Below are positions 49,617 to 58,200 of a stretch of DNA of 64,000 nt, in pieces (the stretch's first letter is position 1; every line of letters begins with the position of its first letter). Origin of the DNA: Candidatus Accumulibacter phosphatis (GTDB taxonomy: Bacteria; Pseudomonadota; Gammaproteobacteria; Burkholderiales; Rhodocyclaceae); assembly GCF_012939955.1 (NCBI RefSeq), contig NZ_SPMY01000018.1, positions 26,002-90,001 on the forward strand, in the 5' to 3' direction. Below the pieces are notes generated by a model. The model was not told the DNA's origin. It did no database searches and was given only the letters and a program-made list of their open reading frames with translations. The translations under genes were made by a program, and so were the position numbers.

Positions 49617-50696
49617 TCATGCCGGCAGTGGGCTACTCCCCGGCCTTTTCGGCATCAGGACCGTATAGTCGAAGTCCAGGAGGACGCTTGGATCGTAGGA
49701 ACCGTCGGCCCGCTTGTAGGGGAAGTCGGCGCAGCTACGGTCCTTGGTCGCCACCGTACGCACGCGCAGTGCGCCAAGGTCATGGCGGCCCGGCAAGGAC
49801 ATCTGTTCGATGATTTCCGACCACGCGTAGACCGTATCACCGGCGAATGCGGGCGCGACATGCCTGCCGGCGTTGATCGCCACGATGCTGAAGGCATTGG
49901 CCAGGCCGTTGAACGACAGCGAGCGCGCCAAGCTAATGATGTAGCCACCATAGACAATTCTGCGTCCGAAGCGTCCACTCTTTTCCGCATGCTGGTTGAA
50001 GTGTACCCGCGCCGTGTTCTGGTACAGGCGGGTGGCCATCATGTGCTCGCTTTCTTCGATGGTCATCCCGTCGAGATGATCGATTCGTTCCCCGACCCGA
50101 TAGTCGTCCCATAGATCAGTACTGCCCGAGAGGGCGGTGTCGTAGCCTTCCACCCTGATTCCAGGCGGAATGACCAGCTCGCTCACCGGCACGACATCGT
50201 GCAGCTCGGGAATGACGGTTTCGGGCGCCGGCGACGCCGGGTCGCGCTTGCGAACCATGACCCAACGGCGGTAATCGAGGGCAATTTGCCCTCGCTGATT
50301 GACGCCGCACGAGCGTACGTAGACGATGCCTGTCTTGCCATCGCGGTTCTCCTTGAGCCCGATCACTGTCGAATCGGCGGTGAGCGTGTCTCCCGGATAG
50401 ACGCGGTGGCCAAAGCGCCCAGCGGCGTAGCCGAGGTTGGCAATGGCATTGAGCGAGATATCGGGCACCGTCTTGCCAAAAACCACGTTGAAAGCCAAGA
50501 GGTTGTCCACCGGGGAACGGAGAAAGGACAGGCTGTGCGCGAACGTGTCGGCCGAGGTCAGGGCAAAGCGCGAGCCGGTCAGCGCCGTGTACAGGGCCAC
50601 GTCACCTTCGGTGATGGTGCGCGGGGTCGCATGCACGATGGCCTGGCCGACGCGAAAATCCTCAAAAAAGTTGCCCCATCTGGTTTTCTCGCTCAT
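49617..50696 (-). CDS. mch: Mesaconyl-C1-CoA hydratase (beta-methylmalyl-CoA dehydratase)
   Basis: 359 residues, two MaoC-like hot-dog domains. It starts M-S-E-K-T-R-W-G-N-F-F-E-D-F and has A-T-P-R-T-I-T-E-G-D-V-A-L-Y, close to the Rhodobacter enzyme as I recall it. The N-A-I-A-N-L-G-Y-A-A-G-R-F-G motif supports this. The reversible reaction links mesaconyl-C1-CoA and beta-methylmalyl-CoA. It is the last gene of the operon mct-mcl-mch. Confidence 0.9.
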   Translation of the reverse strand: MSEKTRWGNFFEDFRVGQAIVHATPRTITEGDVALYTALTGSRFALTSADTFAHSLSFLRSPVDNLLAFNVVFGKTVPDISLNAIANLGYAAGRFGHRVYPGDTLTADSTVIGLKENRDGKTGIVYVRSCGVNQRGQIALDYRRWVMVRKRDPASPAPETVIPELHDVVPVSELVIPPGIRVEGYDTALSGSTDLWDDYRVGERIDHLDGMTIEESEHMMATRLYQNTARVHFNQHAEKSGRFGRRIVYGGYIISLARSLSFNGLANAFSIVAINAGRHVAPAFAGDTVYAWSEIIEQMSLPGRHDLGALRVRTVATKDRSCADFPYKRADGSYDPSVLLDFDYTVLMPKRPGSSPLPA

Positions 50697-50729
50697 TTTC
50701 TCTTCTCTCTGCTGTTGTTGATTACTGTG

Positions 50730-51773
50730 CTACAGCCCATAGGCTGCCGCCAGGTCCGGATCTCGCCTGGCCACCAGGCTCGCCAGATCGACGATCACCC
50801 GCGCTTGTTTCCAGGTCGCGTCGTCCTGCATCTTGCCGTCGATGGTCGCTACCCCACTGCCATCGGGCATGGCTTCCAGGATACGTTTGGCGAACAGGAC
50901 CTCCTTGACGTCGGGGCTGAAGACGCGCTTGGCAATGGCAATCTGGTTTGGTGCCAGCGACCAGGCGCCTGAGCAGCCCATCAGGAAAGCATTGCGGAAT
51001 TGCGCTTCGCAGGCCGCTTCGTCCTTGAGATCGCCGAAGGGGCCGTAGAACGAGTGCAGGCCGTGTGCCACGGCCGCATCGACCATGCGCGCCACCGTGT
51101 AATGCCACAGATCCTGCTGAAAGAAAGCGCGCTGTTCCTGGGCTTCCTGCGCGTCGGCAAGAACGCCGTAACCGGGGTGTCCGCCACCGACGCGGGTGGT
51201 TTTCATGCCGCGCGACGCGGCCAGGTCGGCCGGGCCGAGGCTCAGGCCGTGCATGCGCGGACTGGCGCCACAGATCGCCTCGACGTTGGTTACCCCCTGC
51301 GCGGTTTCGAGCAGGGCGTGCAGCAGAATCGGCTTGCGGATCGCGTACTTCGCCTCAAGCAGAGCAACGTACTGATCGACGAAGTGAATATCCCATGGCC
51401 CCTCGACTTTGGGAATCATGATCACATCGAGCTTGTTGCCGACATGTTTGATGATTTCGCTGAGGTCGTCGAGAACCCAGGGGCTGTTCAGCGCGTTGAT
51501 GCGCACCCACATGCCCGTGTCGCCAAAGTCGTTGTTCTCCAGCACTTCGATGAAGCCGGCACGAGCGGCCTCCTTGGACTCGATCGGGATCGCGTCCTCG
51601 AGGTTGCCGCACATCACGTCGCATCTCCTGGCCGTCTCCGGCACTTTGGCGCGGATTTTTTCGATGTGCGGTGGGAAGAAATGGATCATTCGCTCCGGTC
51701 GCACCGGTAATTCGCGCAGGGGTGGTGGCGCACCGATGGCGAGCGGCTTGTAGAAATGGACGGGTAGCTTCAT
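50730..51773 (-). CDS. mcl: Malyl-CoA / beta-methylmalyl-CoA lyase
   Basis: 347 residues of the HpcH/HpaI (CitE-like) aldolase family. Metal- and CoA-binding patterns include [26 protein letters not shown] and [11 protein letters not shown]. It splits beta-methylmalyl-CoA to glyoxylate + propionyl-CoA and malyl-CoA to glyoxylate + acetyl-CoA. In Chloroflexus the homologue also cleaves citramalyl-CoA; whether this one does is open. ATG 51773 is preceded by a GGGG-type site. Confidence 0.92.
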   Translation of the reverse strand: MKLPVHFYKPLAIGAPPPLRELPVRPERMIHFFPPHIEKIRAKVPETARRCDVMCGNLEDAIPIESKEAARAGFIEVLENNDFGDTGMWVRINALNSPWVLDDLSEIIKHVGNKLDVIMIPKVEGPWDIHFVDQYVALLEAKYAIRKPILLHALLETAQGVTNVEAICGASPRMHGLSLGPADLAASRGMKTTRVGGGHPGYGVLADAQEAQEQRAFFQQDLWHYTVARMVDAAVAHGLHSFYGPFGDLKDEAACEAQFRNAFLMGCSGAWSLAPNQIAIAKRVFSPDVKEVLFAKRILEAMPDGSGVATIDGKMQDDATWKQARVIVDLASLVARRDPDLAAAYGL

Positions 51774-51861
51774 GGCGTTTTCCCCTGGTGAAAAGAACTG
51801 TCTGGTTGGCAAAGGCGGCACGAGGTGGCCACAAGTGGCCAAAGTCTCGTCGGCGAAGATT

Positions 51862-53082
51862 TCAGGCCGGTCCGGCGACGACGCCGGCGTCATGCAGGCG
51901 GCCAACTTCCGCTTCGCTCATGCCGAGAACTTCGAGCAGAATCTGGTCGGTGTGCTCACCCAGTGCCGGCGCCGGCAGCGCCGGCAGGCGTGGCGAGGCG
52001 CTAAAGTCGAGCGGCGTCGTGGGCATCAGGTAGCTGCCGACGCCAGGCTGCTCGGTCATGGTGAACAGCGGATTGTCGATCGAGCAATCGGGATCGTTGG
52101 CCAGCGCCTCGCGAACGCTGCGATAAGGGCCCCAGGTGACGCGGTGCTCATCGAGGATTGCTGCGGCTTCGGCCAGCGTACGCGCCTGGCACCAGGCTTC
52201 GATCAGGGCAGCGATCTGCTGGCGGGCGCGGAAGCGATTGCCTTCGTCGTCAAGATCGAGGCCGAGGCGGACAGCGAGCGCGTCGATCGACTCCTTTAGT
52301 CCGGTCGCCTTGAGCAGGCTGCGCCACTGCCTGCGGGTCAGTCCGACGATCATCAGGCGCTTGCCGTCGAGGGTCTGGAAGTCGCGCCCGAAGGCGCCGT
52401 ACAGGTAGTTTCCCTGCTTGGGTCGGTCGGCGTCGTTGACCATCACCTCGGCGATCATGCCGACGTTGCCGAGCATCGCCAGGGCCACGTCCTTCAGCGC
52501 CAGGCGCACCAACTGTCCTTCACCGGTCATGCGCCGGTGCCTTTCGGCGGCAAGCATGCCGATGGCAATCATCTGGCCGCTGATGAAGTCCCAGGCAGGA
52601 AAGACATGGTTGACCACCTCCGGGGAATTGCTCGGCCCGGTCATGTAGGGCAGACCGATCTGCGGGTTCACCGTGTAATCGACCTCCGAACTACCATCGC
52701 GGCGACCGGTGAGGTTGACCATGATCAGGTCCTGACGATGGACTTTCAGCGCCTCGTAGCTCAGCCAGCCCTCGGCCGGGAAGTTGGTGCTGAACAGGCC
52801 GGCGTTGTCGCCTGGCGCACAGATCAGCTGGGTCAGCAATGCCTGACCGCGGGGATTGCGGAGATTGACGGCGATTGAACGCTTGCCCTTGTTCATGCCG
52901 GCCCAGAAAAGGCTGTGCTGGCCATCAAGGGTCACTGGCCAGCGACCATAATCGAGGCCGCCACCGATCGGGTCGAAGCGAATGACGTCGGCGCCGAGTT
53001 GGGCCAGCGTCATGCCGCCAAGCGGCGCGGCGACGAAAGCCGATCCTTCGACGACGCGCAAGCCCTTGAGAATTCCGTCCAT
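51862..53082 (-). CDS. mct: Mesaconyl-CoA C1-C4 CoA transferase
   Basis: 406 residues, a class III (CaiB/BaiF-type) CoA transferase. It starts [13 protein letters not shown] and has [20 protein letters not shown]. The catalytic Asp is expected in the middle region P-A-W-D-F-I-S-G-Q. Its place beside mcl, mch and meh identifies it as Mct, which moves CoA within mesaconyl-CoA from C1 to C4. It is known from the 3-hydroxypropionate bi-cycle. It is the first gene of the leftward operon. Confidence 0.87.
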   Translation of the reverse strand: MDGILKGLRVVEGSAFVAAPLGGMTLAQLGADVIRFDPIGGGLDYGRWPVTLDGQHSLFWAGMNKGKRSIAVNLRNPRGQALLTQLICAPGDNAGLFSTNFPAEGWLSYEALKVHRQDLIMVNLTGRRDGSSEVDYTVNPQIGLPYMTGPSNSPEVVNHVFPAWDFISGQMIAIGMLAAERHRRMTGEGQLVRLALKDVALAMLGNVGMIAEVMVNDADRPKQGNYLYGAFGRDFQTLDGKRLMIVGLTRRQWRSLLKATGLKESIDALAVRLGLDLDDEGNRFRARQQIAALIEAWCQARTLAEAAAILDEHRVTWGPYRSVREALANDPDCSIDNPLFTMTEQPGVGSYLMPTTPLDFSASPRLPALPAPALGEHTDQILLEVLGMSEAEVGRLHDAGVVAGPA

Positions 53083-53325
53083 GAGTTTCACCAATCCTGC
53101 CTGCGTGCCGTACGGCTGCCCATCGATTCGCCAGGTGAGCGAAGCGCCACCTTGCTCAAGGCTGGCTCCTGTCCGGACGCGGAGCGCACAGTATATGGGA
53201 AAAGGGGGGGGGCGGGCGCACACGTTCCGAGTTTTTGGGTAGCGACGCGCGATGGTCGTGCGTCGGCTTGAGTTTGACGGAACGCTGTGCTGTACTTGCC
53301 GAATGCCCGTAGGGCGAACTCTCAA
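53083..53325. other. Left part of the mct / meh divergent region
   Basis: No gene. A possible minus-strand -10 box (TATACT, reverse complement of 53191-53196) could serve mct, but no -35 is apparent. A run of eight G lies at 53205-53212, a place where the sequence itself may be unreliable. Confidence 0.45.
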
Positions 53326-53372
53326 GCGGTCATGATATGTCGAGCCCCCCTGATCATGGAAGGCATGACCGC
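53326..53372. promoter_or_regulatory. Inverted repeat in the divergent mct / meh region
   Basis: GCGGTCATG (53326-53334) and CATGACCGC (53364-53372) are perfect inverted arms 29 bases apart, with TGATCA between. Such spacing could suit a dimeric regulator acting on both operons or an mRNA hairpin. No regulator gene is in this block. Confidence 0.4.
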
Positions 53373-53387
53373 CCCCCTCTTTTCCGG

Positions 53388-53426
53388 CCTTTCTCCCGCC
53401 AGGGAGAAAGGAGATTCGTGCGTCGC
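53388..53426 (+). repeat. REP-like palindromic element, copy 1
   Basis: A 10-bp stem CCTTTCTCCC / GGGAGAAAGG (53388-53397, 53402-53411) followed by ATTCGTGCGTCGC. A second element with the same layout and shared ATTCGTGNGTCGC tail is at 58107-58147. Confidence 0.7.
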
Positions 53427-53458
53427 TTGCGCGACTTTCACATAAAAGGATGGACTTG

Positions 53459-54313
53459 ATGACGGACGCGACAGCAGACTATGCAGCATGGATTGGCCGC
53501 CGGGAGATCACCGACGATGAGCTGGCTCTGGCGCCGGCCTTGGCGGCGGCCGCGACGCTGGACGACACGGCGACGCGCTTCGCGAAGGGTAGCCCGCTAC
53601 CGCCGCTATGGCACTGGTTTTACTTTCTTCCCCGGGCAGCGCAGGCGCAGCTCGATGTCGACGGGCACCCACAGCGTGGCGGCTTCATGCCGCCGATCCC
53701 CTATCCGCGCCGGATGTTTGCCGGCGCCCGCATGCGCTTCCACCGGCCGCTACTGATCGGTCAGCCGGCGCGGCGCGAGGCCGTGATTCGCGATGTCCGG
53801 CAGAAATCGGGGCGATCCGGGTCGCTGGCCTTTGTTTCCGTGCTTTGCCGCTTCTATCAGGATGATGTGTTGTGCATCGAGGAAGAGCAGGACATCGTCT
53901 ATCGCGAACCGGGCGCGGTGGTCGCTCGCCCGTCTGTGATCGAGTGGCCGCCGGTCGAGCACGGAACGTGGTCGCACATTGTGACCCCGGACCCGAAGCT
54001 GCTGTTCCGCTTCTCAGCACTGACTTTCAATGCCCATCGCATTCACTACGACCGGCCGTATGCGGTCGACGAAGAGGGCTATCCGGGGCTGGTGGTGCAT
54101 GGCCCCTTGACCGCCGTCTTGCTGATCGAACTGCTGCGAAAGAATTCGCTGCGCCCGGTAGTCAGCTTCAGCTTCCGCGGACTGGCGCCGCTTTTTGACC
54201 TGGCCCCGTTTCGCATCGTTTGCGCCGGCGAGGACGGCCAGATGTCTCTCGAGGCTCAGGCGCCCGACGGCGTGGTGGCAATGAGCGCCCGCGCCGAGCT
54301 CATGCCGTTGTAG
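53459..54313 (+). CDS. meh: Mesaconyl-C4-CoA hydratase (MaoC / FAS1-like dehydratase)
   Basis: 284 residues. An N-terminal FAS1-type dehydratase half includes W-H-W-F-Y-F-L-P; the C-terminal hot-dog half has the hydratase motif F-N-A-H-R-I-H-Y-D-R-P-Y and V-V-H-G-P-L. Such proteins hydrate mesaconyl-C4-CoA to citramalyl-CoA in the 3-hydroxypropionate bi-cycle, and similar ones act on itaconyl- or methylfumaryl-CoA. Position opposite mct favours Meh. ATG 53459 has AAAGGA 8 bases upstream; ATG 53450 has no spacing to it. Confidence 0.82.
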   Translation: MTDATADYAAWIGRREITDDELALAPALAAAATLDDTATRFAKGSPLPPLWHWFYFLPRAAQAQLDVDGHPQRGGFMPPIPYPRRMFAGARMRFHRPLLIGQPARREAVIRDVRQKSGRSGSLAFVSVLCRFYQDDVLCIEEEQDIVYREPGAVVARPSVIEWPPVEHGTWSHIVTPDPKLLFRFSALTFNAHRIHYDRPYAVDEEGYPGLVVHGPLTAVLLIELLRKNSLRPVVSFSFRGLAPLFDLAPFRIVCAGEDGQMSLEAQAPDGVVAMSARAELMPL

Positions 54314-54908
54314 TTGTATTGCGGTCGGGCTTGCGGTGCATGGTCGCCGCTAGACGTTGATGCCGCTGGCGCTGTTTCTATTTCTGAGCAAGCGCAGGTG
54401 AATTTCCTGAATACCCCGCAGTCATCAAAGCGATCGCATTATCGCGTAGCGGGCGTTCGGGCAATAGTCCATTAAAAACTGATTGGCAAGCGGTCATGGG
54501 CGAATTACCCGTCTTCCTCTCGTGGACGATGTCCTTGACGAATGCGCGGCTGCTTATATTTTATCGTAAGCACATTCTGTTCAAGGTGAGTAATCCGGCG
54601 ATCCGAAAGGTCGCGATCATTTCAAAAAAACACCGGGCCGGCACAGAGCGCTCCTCCGCGGGCGAATGATGGCGAGGCAGGCGTTCGCTTGAGGCGCTGA
54701 CCTTTACGGCCCTCGGCAAGGCCTGGCGCGCTGCAGACTTTTGTCTTGAGTTTTTTATAAGACTTAAAAGATTTCTTTTGGGAGCCGTGAGCGTGTTGCC
54801 TTGCACCACGATCGTCGATAGAATCATTATCAGCGACGGGGAATAATTGATCAAGACAACCGCATAATAGTCGGGGGTATCTATTGTGCGCAATTATGGA
54901 GGGTGGAC
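54314..54908. other. Long AT-richer intergenic region upstream of the 483-residue lyase
   Basis: I see no believable gene in about 595 bases. It is visibly richer in A+T than its neighbours. TTGACG (54535-54540) and TATTTT (54557-54562) give a candidate sigma-70 promoter with 16-base spacing, leaving a leader of about 340 bases. Another feature is ATTGTGCGCAATT just before the start (from 54884), whose reverse complement recurs between the GST and purB genes near 35140. Confidence 0.45.
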
Positions 54909-56360
54909 ATGAAACTCACACTGACCCATGACGAAGTAGCTGCCTATTGTGGCGACTTGCACGCTTCCAACGAGGCGTTCAAGTCCCATTATCCGGCAGA
55001 TTCTTTCGACCGGCAGCCGGTGCACACGGTTTACGGGGGGGCCAATCTGCTCAAGGCCGGCTTTGCCGCCAAGTTGGGTGAGGTGGCGCTCAAGACGCTG
55101 GAAACGTATGCGCCCAGCTACAGTGTTTTTGCCCGTGCTCTTGGTTTGCCGCGCGCCGATACCTTGCCGACCAACGCCATGGAGCTAGCGAGTCTGACGC
55201 GTGCGCTGGAAGCGAATCCCGAGCAGGTGCGTGAGACCAAGCAGGCGGCCTGGCTGGCTTTTACGGTTTATAACCGGGTCGTCAAGAAGCTGAAAACCGA
55301 GCCGGTTGAGGACAACCGCATCGATTTCGAGGATGGCTACGGTAATCGCCCGGACGCTGAGGAAGATGACCATGCCGCTGCGGCGGCAGACGAAGTCGCC
55401 AAAGGTATGCGCGAAGGCCTGCTACCGCCGTTCATCGGCATCCGCGTGAAGACCTTTTCGGACGAGTGCAAGCAGCGCTCGATTCGCACCCTCGATATTT
55501 TCCTGACCCGGCTGGCCGAACAGACCGGCGGCAAGCTGCCCGAGAACTTCATCGTTACTCTGCCCAAGGTGACGACGCCAAGCCAGGTGTCGACCTGCGC
55601 GAAGATCCTCGAAAATCTTGAAGCCAGACTTGCTTTCCCCAAAGATTCGCTGAAGATGGAAATCATGATCGAAACGACGCAGTCGATCATCAACTACCTG
55701 GGCGAGAATACGGTGCCGCTACTGGTGGCCGCTGCGGGTAGCCGCTGCCGCTCAGCAATTTTCGGGACTTACGATTACACGGCCTCGTGCAACATCACCG
55801 CCGCACACCAGAATCACACCCATCCAGCCTGCGATTTTGCCCGCCACGTGATGCAGGTCAGCCTCGCCGGAACCGGCATCACGATTAGCGACGGCGCGAC
55901 CACCAGTATGCCGATTGGACCCCACAAGGCAGCCAAGGACGCGCCGCTGACGGCGCAGCAGATGGACGAAAACCGCACCGTGGTGCACGGTGCCTGGAAG
56001 CTTCATTACGACAACATCATGCACTCTTTGCGGCACGGCTACTACCAGGGATGGGATTTGAATCCGGGGCAATTGCCGGTGCGCTATGCCGCGATCGATA
56101 CCTTCTTCCTGAGCAGTCTGCAGGATGCCTCGGCGCGACTGAACGCTTTCCTGAACAAGGCTGCTCAGGCGACCCTGGTTGGCAATACTTTTGACGACGC
56201 GGCGACAGGGCAGGGCTTGCTGAACTTCTTCCTGCGCGGAATGGCGTGCGGCGCGATCACCGAGCAGGAAGTTCTGGCGACGGGCATCACCCTCGACGAA
56301 TTACGCTCGCGTTCGTTTGTGCAGATTGTCAATAATAGAACCGGTAAGCAAGGGACGTAA
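54909..56360 (+). CDS. HpcH/HpaI-like aldolase/lyase of unusual length, candidate citramalyl-CoA lyase
   Basis: 483 residues, much longer than Mcl (347) and usual CitE-type lyases (about 270-350). Features of the superfamily are T-L-P-K-V at about 217-221, metal-ligand Glu255 in M-E-I-M-I-E-T-T-Q-S-I and the loop I-F-G-T-Y-D-Y-T-A with Asp289. I recall large aldolase-type proteins of this kind (DUF6986) but no assigned function. GGAGGG precedes ATG 54909; GTG 54903 would leave no spacing. Between meh and mcd, a lyase for citramalyl-CoA is the obvious guess, an inference from context only. Confidence 0.6.
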   Translation: MKLTLTHDEVAAYCGDLHASNEAFKSHYPADSFDRQPVHTVYGGANLLKAGFAAKLGEVALKTLETYAPSYSVFARALGLPRADTLPTNAMELASLTRALEANPEQVRETKQAAWLAFTVYNRVVKKLKTEPVEDNRIDFEDGYGNRPDAEEDDHAAAAADEVAKGMREGLLPPFIGIRVKTFSDECKQRSIRTLDIFLTRLAEQTGGKLPENFIVTLPKVTTPSQVSTCAKILENLEARLAFPKDSLKMEIMIETTQSIINYLGENTVPLLVAAAGSRCRSAIFGTYDYTASCNITAAHQNHTHPACDFARHVMQVSLAGTGITISDGATTSMPIGPHKAAKDAPLTAQQMDENRTVVHGAWKLHYDNIMHSLRHGYYQGWDLNPGQLPVRYAAIDTFFLSSLQDASARLNAFLNKAAQATLVGNTFDDAATGQGLLNFFLRGMACGAITEQEVLATGITLDELRSRSFVQIVNNRTGKQGT

Positions 56361-56400
56361 CAGCCGATCGGGTACCAAGCACGCAAGAAAGGGATGAGCC

Positions 56401-58077
56401 ATGACTGAGGTCAAGAACGGGACGCAGGAAGCACGACAGTATCTCCAGGCAGCCGATGCACTGATCAAGAAATCGCTGAGTTGGGTGAAGCAGCAGTGCG
56501 CCGGCGAGAAGGGCGTCTCGAACGAGAAACTGGACGCACATCAGATGGCCAGCTTCGATCTGGCCTGGTGTGCCGCTGAAGCGACCGCCGCGCGCTTTGC
56601 GGTGGAGTATGCCGAAAAGCTTGCCGCTGCCGCGGCGGACAACGACGGTCTGTGTCTGGAAGAGCGGATGGCGCAGGCCTTTTGTGCCGAGGCTTTGCAG
56701 AACATCCATAATCGTTTCTGGGCACGGCCGCAGAGTTTCGGTCTGAACGCCGCCGACCTGGCGGCTTTCGCTTCAAGCGCACTTGCCACCTTCTGCCAGG
56801 CGCAACTGGATGCCGACAAGCTGGCGGCTCTGGGCCGCGAGGTCGTGGCCCTGGAGGGCGATAGCGGCGCCTACATGCTCGGCGACGACGCGCTGATGAT
56901 GCAGGACGCATTTCGCCGGCTGGCGACCAATGTGGTGATGCCGCTGGCCGAGGAGATTCATCGCCAGGACCGCATCATTCCGCAGGAAATCCTCGATCCG
57001 CTGACCGAAATGGGCTGCTTCGGGCTGTCGATTCCGGAACGTTACGGCGGCATCCAGAGCGACGATCATGAAGACAACATGGGCATGATCGTGGTCACCG
57101 AAGAGCTGTCGCGTGGTTCGCTCGGCGCCGCAGGCAGCCTGATTACCCGTCCGGAAATTCTCAGTCGCGCCCTGCAAAAAGGGGGCACGGAAGAGCAGCG
57201 ACAGAAGTGGTTGCCACTGGTGGCGATGGGCGACCCACTGTGTGCCATTGCCGTCACCGAACCGGATACCGGCTCCGACGTTGCTGCCATGCGCCTCAAG
57301 GCGACCAAGTGCGATGGCGGCTGGCTGCTCGACGGCGTCAAGACCTGGTGCACCATGGCCGGCAAAGCGGGTGTGCTCCTGGTTCTGGCACGTTCCAACC
57401 CCGACCGCTCGCTTGGCCACAAGGGCCTGAGCATGTTCCTGGTCGAAAAGGACTCCTATGACGGCCACGATTTCGAGTATCGGCAGGCGCAGGGCGGTGT
57501 GCTCAGCGGTCGGGCGATTTCGACCATCGGTTATCGGGGAATGCATTCCTATGAAGTCTTCTTCGACAATGTTTTCGTCCCCGACGAGAACCTGGTTGGC
57601 GGGCCGGAAGGCGAGGGAAAGGGCTTCTACTTCACGATGGCCGGCTTTGCAGGCGGGCGCATTCAAACGGCGGCGCGTGCCATTGGGGTCATGCAGGCCG
57701 CCTTCGAACGTGCGGTTTCCTATGCCGGCGAGCGCAAGGCATTCGGCAAACCCATTGGCGAGTATCAGCTGACGCTGGTCAAGTTGGCGCGCATGGCGAC
57801 CCTGCTGACCGTATCCCGCCAATTCACCTACGCCGTCGGGCGTTTGATGGATGAGGGTTCGGGGCAGATGGAAGCCAGCATGGTGAAGCTGTTTACCTGT
57901 CGGACGGCCGAATGGCTGACCCGTGAAGCGCTGCAGATTCATGGCGGCATGGGCTACGCCGAGGAGTCACCGGTCAGTCGCTACTTCCTGGATGCGCGTG
58001 TGCTGTCGATTTTCGAAGGCGCCGAAGAAACGCTGGCGCTGAAGGTCATCGCTCGCTCCCTGATCGACGCCGCGTAG
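56401..58077 (+). CDS. mcd: Methylsuccinyl-CoA dehydrogenase
   Basis: 558 residues, the length of ethylmalonyl-CoA-pathway Mcd (about 550), with an N-terminal extension over ordinary acyl-CoA dehydrogenases. The FAD domain shows E-L-S-R-G-S, A-V-T-E-P-D-T-G-S-D and W-C-T-M-A-G-K. The C-terminus has I-H-G-G-M-G-Y-A-E-E and I-F-E-G-A-E-E-T-L. It oxidises (2S)-methylsuccinyl-CoA to mesaconyl-C1-CoA, presumably giving electrons to ETF. A GGGATGAG sequence precedes the ATG. Confidence 0.93.
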   Translation: MTEVKNGTQEARQYLQAADALIKKSLSWVKQQCAGEKGVSNEKLDAHQMASFDLAWCAAEATAARFAVEYAEKLAAAAADNDGLCLEERMAQAFCAEALQNIHNRFWARPQSFGLNAADLAAFASSALATFCQAQLDADKLAALGREVVALEGDSGAYMLGDDALMMQDAFRRLATNVVMPLAEEIHRQDRIIPQEILDPLTEMGCFGLSIPERYGGIQSDDHEDNMGMIVVTEELSRGSLGAAGSLITRPEILSRALQKGGTEEQRQKWLPLVAMGDPLCAIAVTEPDTGSDVAAMRLKATKCDGGWLLDGVKTWCTMAGKAGVLLVLARSNPDRSLGHKGLSMFLVEKDSYDGHDFEYRQAQGGVLSGRAISTIGYRGMHSYEVFFDNVFVPDENLVGGPEGEGKGFYFTMAGFAGGRIQTAARAIGVMQAAFERAVSYAGERKAFGKPIGEYQLTLVKLARMATLLTVSRQFTYAVGRLMDEGSGQMEASMVKLFTCRTAEWLTREALQIHGGMGYAEESPVSRYFLDARVLSIFEGAEETLALKVIARSLIDAA

Positions 58078-58106
58078 GTCCGGCTTCAGTCTGCACTTCG
58101 CCCAAG

Positions 58107-58147
58107 CCTTCTCCCGCGCGCGGGAGAAGGGGGGATTCGTGAGTCGC
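58107..58147 (+). repeat. REP-like palindromic element, copy 2
   Basis: A perfect 24-bp palindrome CCTTCTCCCGCG / CGCGGGAGAAGG (58107-58130) followed by GGGGATTCGTGAGTCGC. It matches the copy at 53388. It sits 30 bases after mcd and may stabilise the mRNA end or act as a weak terminator. Confidence 0.75.
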
Positions 58148-58200
58148 GATTGGTGAAGGTTGAAGGTTAAATGCGACTCTTACCGCAAGAGGAAGATTTC

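Noticed and set aside
54561-54893. A 110-residue minus-strand ORF upstream of the lyase
   Set aside because: No ribosome-binding site of note, no recognisable family, and it overlaps the likely promoter region.
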